Shown: piece by piece, positions 1-9,870 of the stretch
Position numbering within the stretch: position 1 is the stretch's first letter
Layout: every line of letters starts with the position of its first letter
DNA from: Brevipalpus yothersi
Lineage: Eukaryota; Arthropoda; Arachnida; Trombidiformes; Tenuipalpidae
Length of the DNA: 64,000 bases
Reading direction: 5' to 3'
Assembly: GCA_003956705.1 (NCBI GenBank)
Contig: QZCP01000601.1
Span: 74,395 to 138,394, forward strand
Notes under the pieces: generated by a model
Databases searched by the model: none
What the model was told of the DNA's origin: nothing
What the model saw: the letters and a program-made list of their open reading frames with translations, nothing else
Made by a program: the position numbers and the translations under genes

Positions 1-2198
1 TAGTAGAGTACTGCTGAAACTCATGGGAAATATTGACAATGACAATGAAAGCGTAGGATTGTGAATACACACAAACTTAGTAGCTTATGGACTTTGAGCA
101 TATGAATTTCGAATTGGGTTGACACACAGTTTTCATTTTTTCTTTTCAACTGCATCATCTGAAGCATCTCTCGAGATTTTTCTTTAGGCGCAAACTAACT
201 ATGATGTGATATTCACTTTAGTAGCCGCATTTTTCGAATGTGTAAGTCAAACAAGCTATCTCGCATACAAATTCTTTTTCTTTCACTCTAATAATTTATA
301 TCATCAATGCTTTCATAAGTTCGAGGAATCTTCAAAAAGATAAGTTCGCGATATGCATGAAATGGACAGTTTGAGTTACTGATTTCATTGAATGATGAGT
401 CTTCAATTTCCACAGAATATTCAAAATTCATTGATGAAAAACTTGAAAAAATGATAATCGTCTAGTTTTCTGGATGGTTTACCCCAGCTTCTAATATCGA
501 TCCAGTCAATACAATACCTAGCTCAACAAACTTTCTCCGGAAGTGAAAATTCGAAGAGATCTGATAGTTCTAGAACATGCTCTTCCTCAAGTCCTGAAGC
601 TACCACAATCTAGAACACTGCTTTATTACGCTGTTTACTCGCCTTATCTCATGAATATTATGACTACTGCTAAGGAATATTGGAATTCTACTGAATTTGA
701 TTCTATCTCAAAGAATCGTATGACTGCTATCTACACTCTGGAATTCACGATCAGGAGAAGCACATGATATGAAATAATTTCATTTATGTTTATTTAAAGT
801 TTGGAATGATGCAATACTTCATGATTGTGTGATTTGTATTAGATCCAAGAAAAAATTCTCTAAGAGCCAAATGGTTAATGAAACTTGGGTGATTGATGAA
901 AAAAATAGCTGTGACCAAAGAGCTCAGTAGTGAGTTCCATAAAAATTTTTTCTCCATTCTTCATGGATGAGCTTCTTATGCCTTAAATGGACAATCCATA
1001 GAGTCTATTCAACAGGTATTCCATCACACACATGCTCCTTATGTGTCCAGACCTTTTCGGTTATAACATTTACAATGCCTCTGGAGAGAGGAGCATTCAC
1101 TTTTGTTCCAAAAGAATTATATTCTCTCTGATAATATTGACACTGAATAGATTTATGCTGAAAGTTACTGGTGGGTTAAGAATATTAGGGCAAGCGTGAG
1201 TTCGTGAAGAGGGTTGTATAATTGGTTTTCAGTTGATGATTTTGTAAAGCATTTCTGGATAATTGTGGGAAAACATGACAATATATTCCCATCTGATGTT
1301 CTGAGCATGCAATCATGCTAATGAATGAGCATCACAATCAATGAGTTTCTTCTCGGCTGTTTTCAACTGATAATATCTCTCTATCTCGCACACACTTTTC
1401 CCTACAACAATAGTCTTTCCTGAAGAAAAATCCTCCAGTATCAAGGATTTCACTAAACTGAGTATTCCAACTGTTGCTCCTACACCAAAGTTATTCGAGA
1501 AAAGATTCATGAGTATTCAAACAGAATGTCGAAAGTCGTCGCCCACCGTTATTCCTATTACTATCTTCTCTACTTTTGCTCTCTATACGCTCATGAATGT
1601 TCAGAATACTGAGCATATATTAGGAATTTCGCTTCAAATTCATGCTCATGTTCGTGATTTTTACCACTGTTTCTCTCTCATTTCTTCTCTCTAGTAAAGG
1701 ATAGTTATGAGTATCTTGGAATCTATATGGATTACATCCATTTTGATTATTTATTCACAAACAATTCACATAGGGGACTTGAGTTCTAGAGCACAGTTAC
1801 GTTTGATCTTCAATGTTCAATGATCGTGAAAGATCGGGAGAGAAGCTTTTGAAATTCAAAGTTATGATGTTTAGCGAGGATCAATCTCTTTTTCCTTCTG
1901 CCTGTTTTCGACAAGCAAGCTCATCAATCCTTAATATCTTAATGCAGTATGAAATTTGAATCGATTCATACTAGACAGCTAAGGTAACATTAGCCCATGT
2001 ACATGTGAATGGGATCGGAAATACGATGCATCAAGAATTTTCTTTCATGCTCCTCTACTGATATTCTTGAATTTTTTGAAAAATGGTTTGAACTTATTGA
2101 TCAATATCTGTGATAGAAACGTAGGCTTCGATGCAGGAAATGCCTGGCAAAAATATTGGAAAATTGTTCGATTAATTATGAAATGATGGTAAACATAC
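1..2198 (-). other. Downstream intron of the synaptotagmin gene; no exon recognised
   Basis: This stretch follows the splice donor (GTATGT on the minus strand at 2198) of the synaptotagmin first coding exon, so it should be intron. No C2-domain coding sequence (for example SDPYVK-type motifs) was found on the minus strand. Several short open stretches on both strands (543-767 plus, 1509-1694 plus, 1510-1313 minus) match no family I recognise and are broken by stops on either side. Whether 500-1800 holds a decayed gene or an unrelated small gene cannot be told by eye. Confidence 0.5.
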
Positions 2199-3077
2199 CT
2201 TCTCTTTGTAAGTTTGGCCGAGAATTTGAACAGCTCTCAGATCAACTCGGCCACCCACGAGACCCTTGGCGCGATCACCGCGAAATTTTCGCCACCATTT
2301 TCGGCAACAAAAATAGAATATTAGAAATAGAAAGCCAGCAATCACAATCAGTATGAACAAAACACTCCCCACTGGCATGTGGGATGATTTGGATATATTT
2401 CGAACCATTCCTGATGCTCCACGACCAGTGTCCATTGGAAGTAGAAACTTCGTAGGAGATGCTGTTGTGCTGATACTTTCCATCGATTTGGTGAACGTAT
2501 CTGATGGCAATGCCTTTGGGGTTGATGAAATTGTGGTTTTGTTAATTTTTCTTCGCAAACCTCCCGATTTACGGCCAGTAGAGCTTTTGCCGACGCTTGA
2601 CACCGATGGAGATGGGGTTGTTGTCGTGGTGGTTGTTGACGCACTGGTTGATGAAGGAATAAATTCCTCGGTGCTTTGTTGAGTGAATTCATCTGATGGC
2701 GGAGATTCTGTAGGAATAGTTTTAACCATTTCATCCAATTCAGATTGCGATGGAATCTGATCAGATGGCATACTTTCAAAGAGTTCTCTCAATTGTGATC
2801 GTAATTTTGTGGGATCAGAATTTTCTTGATCGATTTTTTTGAGTTTATTAATTAATCGAAACAAAGATCGAGCTTGTTCAGATGATGTTGGCTGATTCAC
2901 TCTATCTACTCTATCTGAAGTCTCATCTCGAAACGCTCTTAAATTTTCAAATGAAGATTGAGGTCCTCTGTAGTAAGATTCTTGTTCGGCAACATCTTGA
3001 GCAGAATCTGGCAATTCGATAGACTCTGGTGGCTCTAATGACGATCGATGAGACCGAATTTTGTGAAAAAAATTCAT
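2199..3077 (-). CDS. Syt1: Synaptotagmin (Syt1-like), first coding exon: luminal domain, membrane segment, linker (partial)
   Basis: Synaptotagmin 1 is the synaptic-vesicle calcium sensor that triggers SNARE-driven release. This exon encodes 293 residues from the ATG at 3077-3075 to a clean donor (AAG|GTATGT at 2199/2198, phase 0). The calls rest on the C-terminal 60 residues: a hydrophobic membrane span at about 236-256, a juxtamembrane Cys pair (CCRKWW), a basic stretch, and the linker VDLRAVQILGQTYKEK, which is the invertebrate Syt1 linker just before the C2A domain (fly: VDLKSVQLLGSAYKEK). The preceding 235 residues are luminal, Ser/Thr/Pro-rich, with two N-glycosylation sequons (NKT, NIS) and a poly-Thr run. 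That luminal part is much longer than usual for Syt1. Both C2 domains must lie past the left window edge, so calcium-binding residues cannot be checked. Another Syt paralogue is possible but less likely given the linker. Confidence 0.8.
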
Positions 3078-3080
3078 CAC

Positions 3081-3738
3081 TTTAGTTTTATAACACTTTC
3101 ACTATTGTGATCGTAGAAGTACACGACTGATCACTTATCACCACCCTAGTAGTCAACTTCATTAGTACACGAGACTTGCTTTACCAGAATGTTTTTCTGG
3201 TAAAGTTCGATGGAGATGCAAGTTTTCATGCGGAAGGAACTTTCGTCACACTCGAAGATGAGCACATGCATCAAAGGTGACACAAGTTCGACTGCATGTG
3301 GAACCATGAATGAAATGTCATGCTAGCTCTTACACTCTCTCTTCCTTTCTCTCTCTCTCATCCATCTTATCATGGACTATTCTCCCTTCTTTATCATCTC
3401 TCTCTCTCTCTCTCTTCATGGCTTTTTCCTCTTGCTCATTTCATCCATCAATATTTCCATGGCGCATGTGGCTGAAAAAGTATCATTCGGATCAATAATC
3501 TGTGGCATCATTTTGGATGACTTGTGTTCTAGTAAACAAGTTGAGATTCGAATGAGATGTTGAATGAGTGGGATCAGAGTGAGTGGGATTCAAGGTGGAA
3601 GATGAGATCGCCTCCGTTTGGTCATTTTTATTATCATATCAATCACTAATACAATAGTGGGCAAACGTAGAGACAAAAAAATCATAAATTTTTTAGAAAC
3701 TCTATCTCTTCTATTGGACATAGTAGAGCCATATTTGA
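3081..3738. other. Upstream region of synaptotagmin; CT-rich, no gene seen
   Basis: This covers the 5' flank of the minus-strand synaptotagmin exon and the 3' flank of the possible small gene above it. It includes a pyrimidine-rich stretch at about 3335-3420 (CT runs on the plus strand, so GA-rich on the synaptotagmin sense strand). An AATAAA on the minus strand (plus TTTATT at 3627-3632) lies about 107 nt past the stop at 3739 and could terminate the small minus-strand locus. No open frame here resembles a protein. Confidence 0.5.
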
Positions 3739-4430
3739 CTAGGATCTACATTCCCATTCCCTTGCCTTATCCTTCAATTTAATTTCGGCAGGTTTCGGTT
3801 TTTGATAATAAAATAATGATGTCTGTGTGGCTGGAGAAGAGGAAGTTCTCAGGATGATAGAATCAGCAAATACTGAAGAGAGGTTTTTGGACTCAAAATG
3901 ATTAGAGAGCAAATAAAAGGGTGGGGTGAAAATCGAGAAAATCGGAGGTCCAAAGAGACAGAAGGTGGTCAGAATCAGAGGGTGAAGGTCGGGTAGTGCA
4001 ATGAGGGAGCTCATTGAGCCCTACGTTTGATAGCCTCATCCTCCACCTGTGCTTCAGGGCTTGGACTTGACGATATTCTCCGGGTAAGGTTTTGGTACAT
4101 CCAAGTAATAGAACTTGATAATCACTTGAATAAGTGAGACCATCGAATGGAAGATGATTGACAGAGAATGCTCTTGAAAATATGCTTTGGTTCACAGTAT
4201 CGTTTTCATAATCATCAAAGTTCGGGTGTCGGTGTCGTCATCACTAGTTTACTCAGTTATCACAGGAGGAAGACCTTAGAAGATGAACGAAAATTAGGAT
4301 TATTCTTCTAAAAGTTGACCCAGTTTGAGACTATTGAGTGACAAAAATTCTTGAGAAACTTACATTGTTTCATTAATATATGTCCATTAGTCATTTTTAA
4401 AAAAGGAATGCCTCTTGATTGCCCCAACAT
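3739..4430 (-). other. Possible small multi-exon gene, structure unresolved
   Basis: There are several hints of a small minus-strand gene but no single consistent model. An ATG at 4430 opens 22 codons ending in a strong donor (AAT|GTAAGT at 4364/4363). Further on, an open frame covers roughly 4225-4025. It can be joined in phase 0 (donor at 4025/4024, acceptor TTTGAG at 3892) to a second open stretch 3891-3739 ending in a stop, with an AATAAA about 107 nt later. The 22-codon piece does not splice in phase into that frame through any acceptor I could find. Other frames in the same stretch are also briefly open. The residues match no family I know. A coding gene, a pseudogene or coincidence are all possible. 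Confidence 0.22.
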
Positions 4431-4892
4431 CACGTCTTAAACGCTTTTCTCGATCTTGGATACATTATCTTGAGTCCCAACAGCGGGATAATCTCGCACA
4501 AAGTTTACAGTACACCATGATAAACGAAATGAATATTTCGGAGATAGTCTGATAAGCAGATGAGATGGGAAAAAGGATGAGAATTATGATAACGGAAATC
4601 AAAAGTGAAATTCATTTTTCGATTAGGAAAAGTTTGATCAGTCCAAGTTGGGAGGGAGAGGAAATCAAGTTTATGAATACACATGCCAAATAGGAAGTTT
4701 AGATTGATTCATGAGGAATGGGAAAGAAAAATTGGTGAATTTTACTAAATTAGGTCTTGACAGTGACTATTAATCATTCATTCAAAGTCAGATGAAAAGA
4801 TGAATTACTGAGTGAATAAATAAACAACCTTTCCAATTCGAAATCGAGGTTCATCGTAACCAGAAAATCTAGGAGCCCAACTTGATTGTCAT

Positions 4893-5084
4893 TCAGTTTC
4901 GTGATCTTCGATTACCAGATTGATTTTGACCACCTTCTTTTGGCCATGGATAATGTACCGGCGGATCTCCGATACCCTCTTCTCTAACTTTCACATAGCC
5001 TTCATCAGATTCCTCATATCGATCTTTAAATTCTTCCTCCAATTCTGCCAAAAACTTTGATCCTAGATTGGTTTTATCTGACAT
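4893..5084 (-). CDS. RAMAC: RAMAC-like RNMT-activating mini-protein, 63 aa
   Basis: RAMAC (RAM/FAM103A1) binds RNMT, the mRNA cap guanine-N7 methyltransferase, and raises its activity in the nucleus. The ORF runs from ATG 5084-5082 to a TGA at 4895-4893. Its order of landmarks follows the RAM activation domain: an acidic helix with EEEFKDRY, then ESDEGY (human TENDKEY), a double proline DPPVHYPW (human SPPIVEEW), then GGQNQSGNRRSRN (human GGNQRNRGNR). The human protein is about 118 aa and goes on into an Asn/Arg- and Tyr-rich RNA-binding tail; this ORF stops just after the first Arg/Asn cluster. Either the tail is missing or a further exon is spliced from a GT inside the last codons (GGTAATC near the end). 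It is divergent from the CCDC6-like ORF, with YY1-like motifs between them. The family call is by eye on a short protein. Confidence 0.6.
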   Translation of the reverse strand: MSDKTNLGSKFLAELEEEFKDRYEESDEGYVKVREEGIGDPPVHYPWPKEGGQNQSGNRRSRN

Positions 5085-5845
5085 GATATGTTCACAGTAG
5101 CCCAACAAACACAATACAACTGCTGACAAGTGATAAAATAATCCTAGCTATCAACCACACACACACAATATATTCAACTGATAGCACAAATTATCAACAA
5201 ATTATCAACAATTTATCAGAAAAATTTTGTTTTCATTTTCCGCAAAAAAATTTTTGAAAATTAATTTAAAACAATTCTCCCGAAAGATGGCGCAAAAATT
5301 AATATCACAGTACAAGTGTCGCCATCTTGTGGATGTGCTGGATTAACAATTGTAAGTTAAAATCTCGAAGAAAAAACTCAACTGATCAAGTAACGCTAAT
5401 TTTTTCGTTTATTAATCACTGTTTTATCTTTTGCCAATGAATATTCATATTTGTGTTTGTGATTACAATTATAATTGTAATTCGGTGTATAGTGTGAGTG
5501 TGTATGTATAATATACCTATACAAGTCTGAGACTTGTGTAAGGGATAGTGTGAGGTGTTGTTCGGGGAAAGAAGAATCTATCCTTTTTTTCCTTCTCATA
5601 CAGTATCTCTCTCTATTCATATCGTTGAATCTCTCTCACTTTTTGCACCCACGCTTAAACTCTCGAACTCTGTAACATACACACAATTGAGCGACTGTTA
5701 AAACAATCATCGAGAGAGAAAATATAGAGATAGATTTAAAAGTGTGAGTGTGTTTTTCATCTTCTACTTCTTCCTCTTTCCCTTCTTTCTTTTTTCGATC
5801 ATCAACATCATCTTCTTCATCTTCTCATTCGTTCACTCGTTTAAC
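5085..5845. promoter_or_regulatory. Putative bidirectional promoter between RAMAC-like and CCDC6-like ORFs
   Basis: About 760 nt separates two divergent ORFs. It contains no convincing coding frame. The notable content is a pair of inverted AAGATGGCG motifs (5284-5292 on plus; 5328-5320 read on minus) and a pyrimidine-rich run just before the CCDC6-like ATG (about 5755-5830). Shared promoters with YY1-type sites are common for housekeeping genes in animals. Assigning this one is inference from position and motif. Confidence 0.45.
5284..5328. promoter_or_regulatory. Inverted pair of YY1/Pho-like motifs (AAGATGGCG)
   Basis: The plus strand reads AAAGATGGCGC at 5283-5293. The minus strand reads CAAGATGGCGAC ending near 5319, which is 11 of 12 against the YY1 promoter consensus CAAGATGGCGGC. 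The two 9-bp cores form an inverted repeat with a 27-nt spacer, one copy pointing toward each flanking gene. YY1 and its fly homologue Pho share this core. Binding in this organism is inferred. Confidence 0.45.
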
Positions 5846-6172
5846 ATGGATCAAAGACCAAGCCTTGAAGAGGAAAATATTCGTCTCAAATTGGAAGTAG
5901 AATCACTCAAATTTCGTGTCAAAGTGTTACTGGAAGAAAATAAGAAACTTCGTTCAGCGTATGTTAATATTCAAGCGAAAGCTGAGCAAGAGGAAGAATT
6001 TATAAGTAATACATTATTGAAGCAAATTGAATCCCTTAAAAAAGAGAAGGAAACCATAGCTCTCAAGTATGAACAAGAAGAAGAGTGTCTGACAAATGAT
6101 CTCAATCGAAAATTGAATCAATTGTTGGCTGAGAAAGCTGAATTAGAGAAATCATATGAAAATAAAGAGTAG
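5846..6172 (+). CDS. CCDC6-like coiled-coil fragment, 108 aa
   Basis: CCDC6 is a long coiled-coil phosphoprotein linked to DNA-damage signalling. This ORF starts at the ATG 5846 (MDQRPSLEEENIRLK) and ends at TAG 6170-6172. It is helical throughout, and residues from about 40 on track the conserved CCDC6 N-terminal coil closely: VNIQAKAEQEEEFISNTL, then LKKEKETIALKYEQEEE, then LNRKLNQLLAEKAELEKS. The similarity stops at ENKE*, where human CCDC6 continues for several hundred residues. It has one exon, and an AATAAA (6161-6166) overlaps the last codons. The kinase gene follows 300 nt later on the same strand, and no further CCDC6-type sequence was found between them. It may be a shortened paralogue, a truncated retrocopy, or a first exon with a weak donor (GTAGAG at 6169) joined to something out of view. 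Confidence 0.6.
   Translation: MDQRPSLEEENIRLKLEVESLKFRVKVLLEENKKLRSAYVNIQAKAEQEEEFISNTLLKQIESLKKEKETIALKYEQEEECLTNDLNRKLNQLLAEKAELEKSYENKE
6161..6166 (+). terminator. AATAAA overlapping the 3' end of the CCDC6-like ORF
   Basis: A perfect polyadenylation hexamer lies four nucleotides before the stop codon TAG at 6170. If used, the transcript would have a very short 3' UTR. It may also be chance in an AT-rich coding end. Confidence 0.25.
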
Positions 6173-6192
6173 AGAGCAAAGCAAAGCCAGAA

Positions 6193-6200
6193 TATATAAA
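6193..6200 (+). promoter_or_regulatory. TATA-like element upstream of the NDR kinase gene
   Basis: TATATAAA sits 269 nt upstream of the kinase ATG and just after the CCDC6-like stop. It is the only good TATA match in this spacer. No initiator could be fixed by eye, and TATA-like strings are frequent in DNA this AT-rich. Confidence 0.25.
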
Positions 6201-6468
6201 CTCTCAACACTTGACTTGCATAAAAAAAATAAGAGTGACGCAAGCTCCACAGCAGCCATCATTTTTTTTTCTCTCTTCTCTCAAATCATCTCTCATCTCT
6301 CAAAATCCATTTACATCATCTTCACTTCTGTGTGTGTTGTGTTGTGTTGTGTATGTGCTCTCTCTCTTCTCCAATCATTTTTTAGCAATTTTTTTGAACG
6401 TTGTATGGTGATAGAACATTGATATTGGATATTGATATTGTTGCTGTGTGTCTGTGTGTTCTTGCATA

Positions 6469-8913
6469 ATGATGTCAGCAACGCGAGAGACCACTGCTCA
6501 ACAACAACCACAACAACCACCACCACAACAATCACCACAACCACAACCACAGACACCTCCACCACCACCACCACAATCTCAAATACGATTAAGTGGCCAT
6601 ACACTGGACAAGGCAACCAAGGCGAAAGTTCATTTAGAGAACTATTTTTCCAATCTAATAGCTCAACATATTGAGCGTAAGAACAGGTGAGATTACTTTT
6701 CTCTCTTACTCCGTATCCTAGTTTCCGAAAATAAATACTTTTTCTCATATGTTGTGGAGACCGTTATGTTACGTGGATAGTATTTTGTGTGTTTGTGTAT
6801 GTTTCATTTTATCCCAACTAATTTGAGTAATCATATCTGGAGTAATGGTTGTTCACCTCTCGGAGGCATAAATTTTCAACCGTTCTTAATGTGTACCTAC
6901 ATGCTACTTTTACCTGCTCATTTTTCCATGACCGCAATAATAACAATTCTTCATATCTTATTTTCCACAGGCAAGATAGACTTCATGAATCATTGAAAGA
7001 TGATAGCTTAACAGAGGAACAGGTTGGTTCTATGTGTGTGTGTGTGTTTATTAATATATTGTAATGGTGATGATTCGTCATCATCCATTTCTATTCTCTT
7101 CTTTTTTTCATCACCATCACCTCTCTTTCTCTTTCTCTCACACCACTTCTCCTCCCCTTCCTTGTCCTCTTTACCATTCTTGTTTCTCTCTCTAAAAGTC
7201 AATTGTTTGCCTTCTTCCCCCCCCAACCACTACTACTACCACTCTTCCGTCTCTTCGGTTGCTTGATTTTCTCAACCACCTGGTAACAAGAAATCAGTAG
7301 AAAAGAAGAAATCATTTGATTACTCATTACTCTTTTATCTGTCTTCTATTCTTCATCTCTCTCTCACACACACACAAACATATATAGAAAGAGGATCTGA
7401 GAAAGCAATATGTGAAGAAGGAGACTCAATTCTTGAGACTTAAACGATCTCGTCTGGCTGTTGACGATTTTGAGCCACTCAAAGTGATCGGAAGAGGAGC
7501 TTTCGGTGAAGTACGATTGGTACAAAAAAAAGATACTGGACATGTATATGCAATGAAGATACTTCGCAAAGCTGATATGTTGGAAAAAGAGCAGGTTGCT
7601 CATGTGAGAGCTGAACGAGATATACTTGTAGAAGCTGATCATCAATGGGTTGTTAAAATGTATTATAGTTTTCAAGATTGTATAAATCTATACATTATAA
7701 TGGAATTCCTACCCGGTGGTGATATGATGACACTTTTGATGAAAAAAGATACCTTGTCTGAAGAGTGTACACAATTTTATATCGCAGAGACAGCTTTAGC
7801 AATAGATTCCATTCATAAGCTGGGCTTCATCCATCGAGACATAAAACCTGACAATCTTCTGTTGGATGCTAAGGTGAGAAATATCATCCCTACACACTTT
7901 CCATTCACTGGTTTATTCTCTCTCATTCAATAATCCCTTTTCGTTTTCCAATAGGGTCATATAAAACTCTCTGACTTCGGACTTTGCACTGGGTTGAAAA
8001 AGTCTCATCGAACTGAGTTTTATCGTGACTTATCTCAAGCCAAGCCAAGTGATTTCTCCAGCAATCCGATGGATTCAAAGCGGAGAGCAGAAAGTTGGAA
8101 AAGAAATAGGCGCCAACTGGCCTATTCAACTGTCGGTACTCCTGACTACATCGCGCCTGAAGTCTTCCAACAGGATGGATATAATGAATCCTGTGATTGG
8201 TGGTCTCTCGGAGTCATCATGTATGAAATGTTGATCGGTTACCCACCGTTTTGTTCGGAAACCCCACAAGAAACATATCATAAAGTTATGAATTGGGAAA
8301 GAACCCTCGTCTTCCCTCCTGAAGTGCCAATCTCTAAATGTTCCGAGGATTTGATCAAAAAGTTTTGTTGCCAAGCAGAGAGACGAATTAACTCTATCGA
8401 CCTGTTGAAGCAGCATCCTTTTTTCAGGGGAGTTGACTGGGAGCATATCAGGTGAGTGAGCTTCTATTCAAGTGTGATATGGGACTAACATGTAGCGGAT
8501 GTTTCCTGTCGCATATGATTTATGTTGGACTTTCAAATTGGCTTCTCTCTCTCTCTTTCTTTCTTTCTTTTTCCTATCTTGATCGTGCTTCATGTGCTCA
8601 CTTATCTATTTTCATATCTAGAGAGCGTCCTGCAGCTATTCCTGTTGAGGTTAAAAGTATTGATGACACGTCCAATTTTGACGAATTCCCTGATGTTGAT
8701 CTCAAAATACGTAAGTCATCTTGTTAGGCTTTAGAGTATCTCTCCATTTTCGCTAGATTGCCAAAGCTAATGATTATAATCTCGTCTTTATCGATAGCCT
8801 CTGCTCCACAAGACACTGAGACTAGTCCTAAAGATTGGGTTTTCATCAACTACACCTACAAACGTTTCGAAGGGCTTACCCAAAGAGGTGTTAAAACTCC
8901 CAAAAAGGGTTAA
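6469..8913 (+). CDS. trc: NDR-family serine/threonine kinase (tricornered / STK38), complete, 6 exons, 485 aa
   Basis: This AGC-group kinase works with MOB proteins and Furry downstream of Hippo-like kinases in cell shape and dendrite tiling. Exons are 6469-6686, 6971-7022, 7388-7873, 7955-8451, 8622-8710 and 8798-8913; every junction closes in phase. The N terminus is Gln/Pro-rich (about residues 11-36). Then come the MOB-binding region (LENYFSNLIAQHIERKNR), the ATP loop GRGAFG, catalytic Lys147 in YAMK, HRDIKPDN with Asp241, and DFG from Asp259. The activation segment RRQLAYSTVGTPDY carries Ser310, and the hydrophobic motif FINYTYKRFEG carries Thr467 (human Ser281 and Thr444). It is slightly longer than fly or human proteins (about 465 aa) because of the Gln/Pro leader. 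The ATG at 6472 is an equally good start. The second intron uses a weak donor, GTTGGT. AATAAA follows at 8951. Confidence 0.96.
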
Positions 8914-9870
8914 ATTAATCAAGCAATCTTCACTTACTCAAACCTCTTCGAATAAATTGGTCTCATTTACGTGCGCGAATACAACGCGTCAGCGGAATGT
9001 GTTGTGATTCATGTGAATTAATCATTGTCATAATTAATTTCACCTTTCGAATCATCTCTCTATCCTTTTTTTCCATTATTTATCTCATGTTCCTGAATTG
9101 TTTTCATAAACCAGTCATGTGAGAAGAAAACATCCTGCTCTCGTTGATTGATGATGATCCTCGGCGAATTTTGCTCTATCATCTCATCACTTTCAACCCT
9201 CTTTCCGCTATTCGTACTCTTTACCATTTTTGAATCTTCTAGTTAGTAGGAGGGAAAGCGGAATGAAAGAGAATGAGCGAGTTAAGAACTGATTGTTTCG
9301 AGAGGCATAATTGGACTCGTTAACAATGTTTGAAATAAATTTTTTTATATTTCAGAATGATGAGGATGAAAATAAATAAGGCTCATAAAAAAATTCCATG
9401 AACGAGGCTTCCAACTTGTGTAGGATGGTGGAAGGATTTCCAAGAGAAACTTAAATTCTATATCATTTTTAACTTATCAATTACCGTCGAGTTGAAGAAA
9501 CTGTTAGGATTCCAAAGCAGGACTGAAAGCATACTGGCTGATGCCAAGCATGACTAACAGTTGTAGATTTGATTGGATTCAAACGATGAGTGATATTGTA
9601 TTCCATTGAACTGCTTATTGCCATTGATGATAGCATTAATTGATAACTGATCCCTTGCAACTAATTAATTTTCATCATCATGCTTGTCGATAATGAAACT
9701 CGTGAGTAACTTTAAATAGCTTGTTAAATGCATCTCTCAATCAAATCTGACCAGCAAATTAATCTTGTTGATAGTGATAAGTGAAAGAGTTGAACCAAAG
9801 ACTAGAAGTGTAGGATTATTTGATCTACTTCTCGGAAAAAACTTGCCCAGTTTTGCCGATCTTGTATCTA
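8914..9870. other. 3' intergenic space between convergent kinase and astacin genes
   Basis: The two genes end facing each other. The kinase polyadenylation hexamer AATAAA is at 8951-8956, 38 nt past its stop. No good AATAAA was found on the minus strand just past the astacin stop. No coding or RNA structure was recognised in the rest. Confidence 0.6.
8951..8956 (+). terminator. Polyadenylation signal of the NDR kinase gene
   Basis: AATAAA lies 38 nt after the kinase stop codon (TAA at 8911-8913), in the normal position for a short 3' UTR. Confidence 0.55.
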
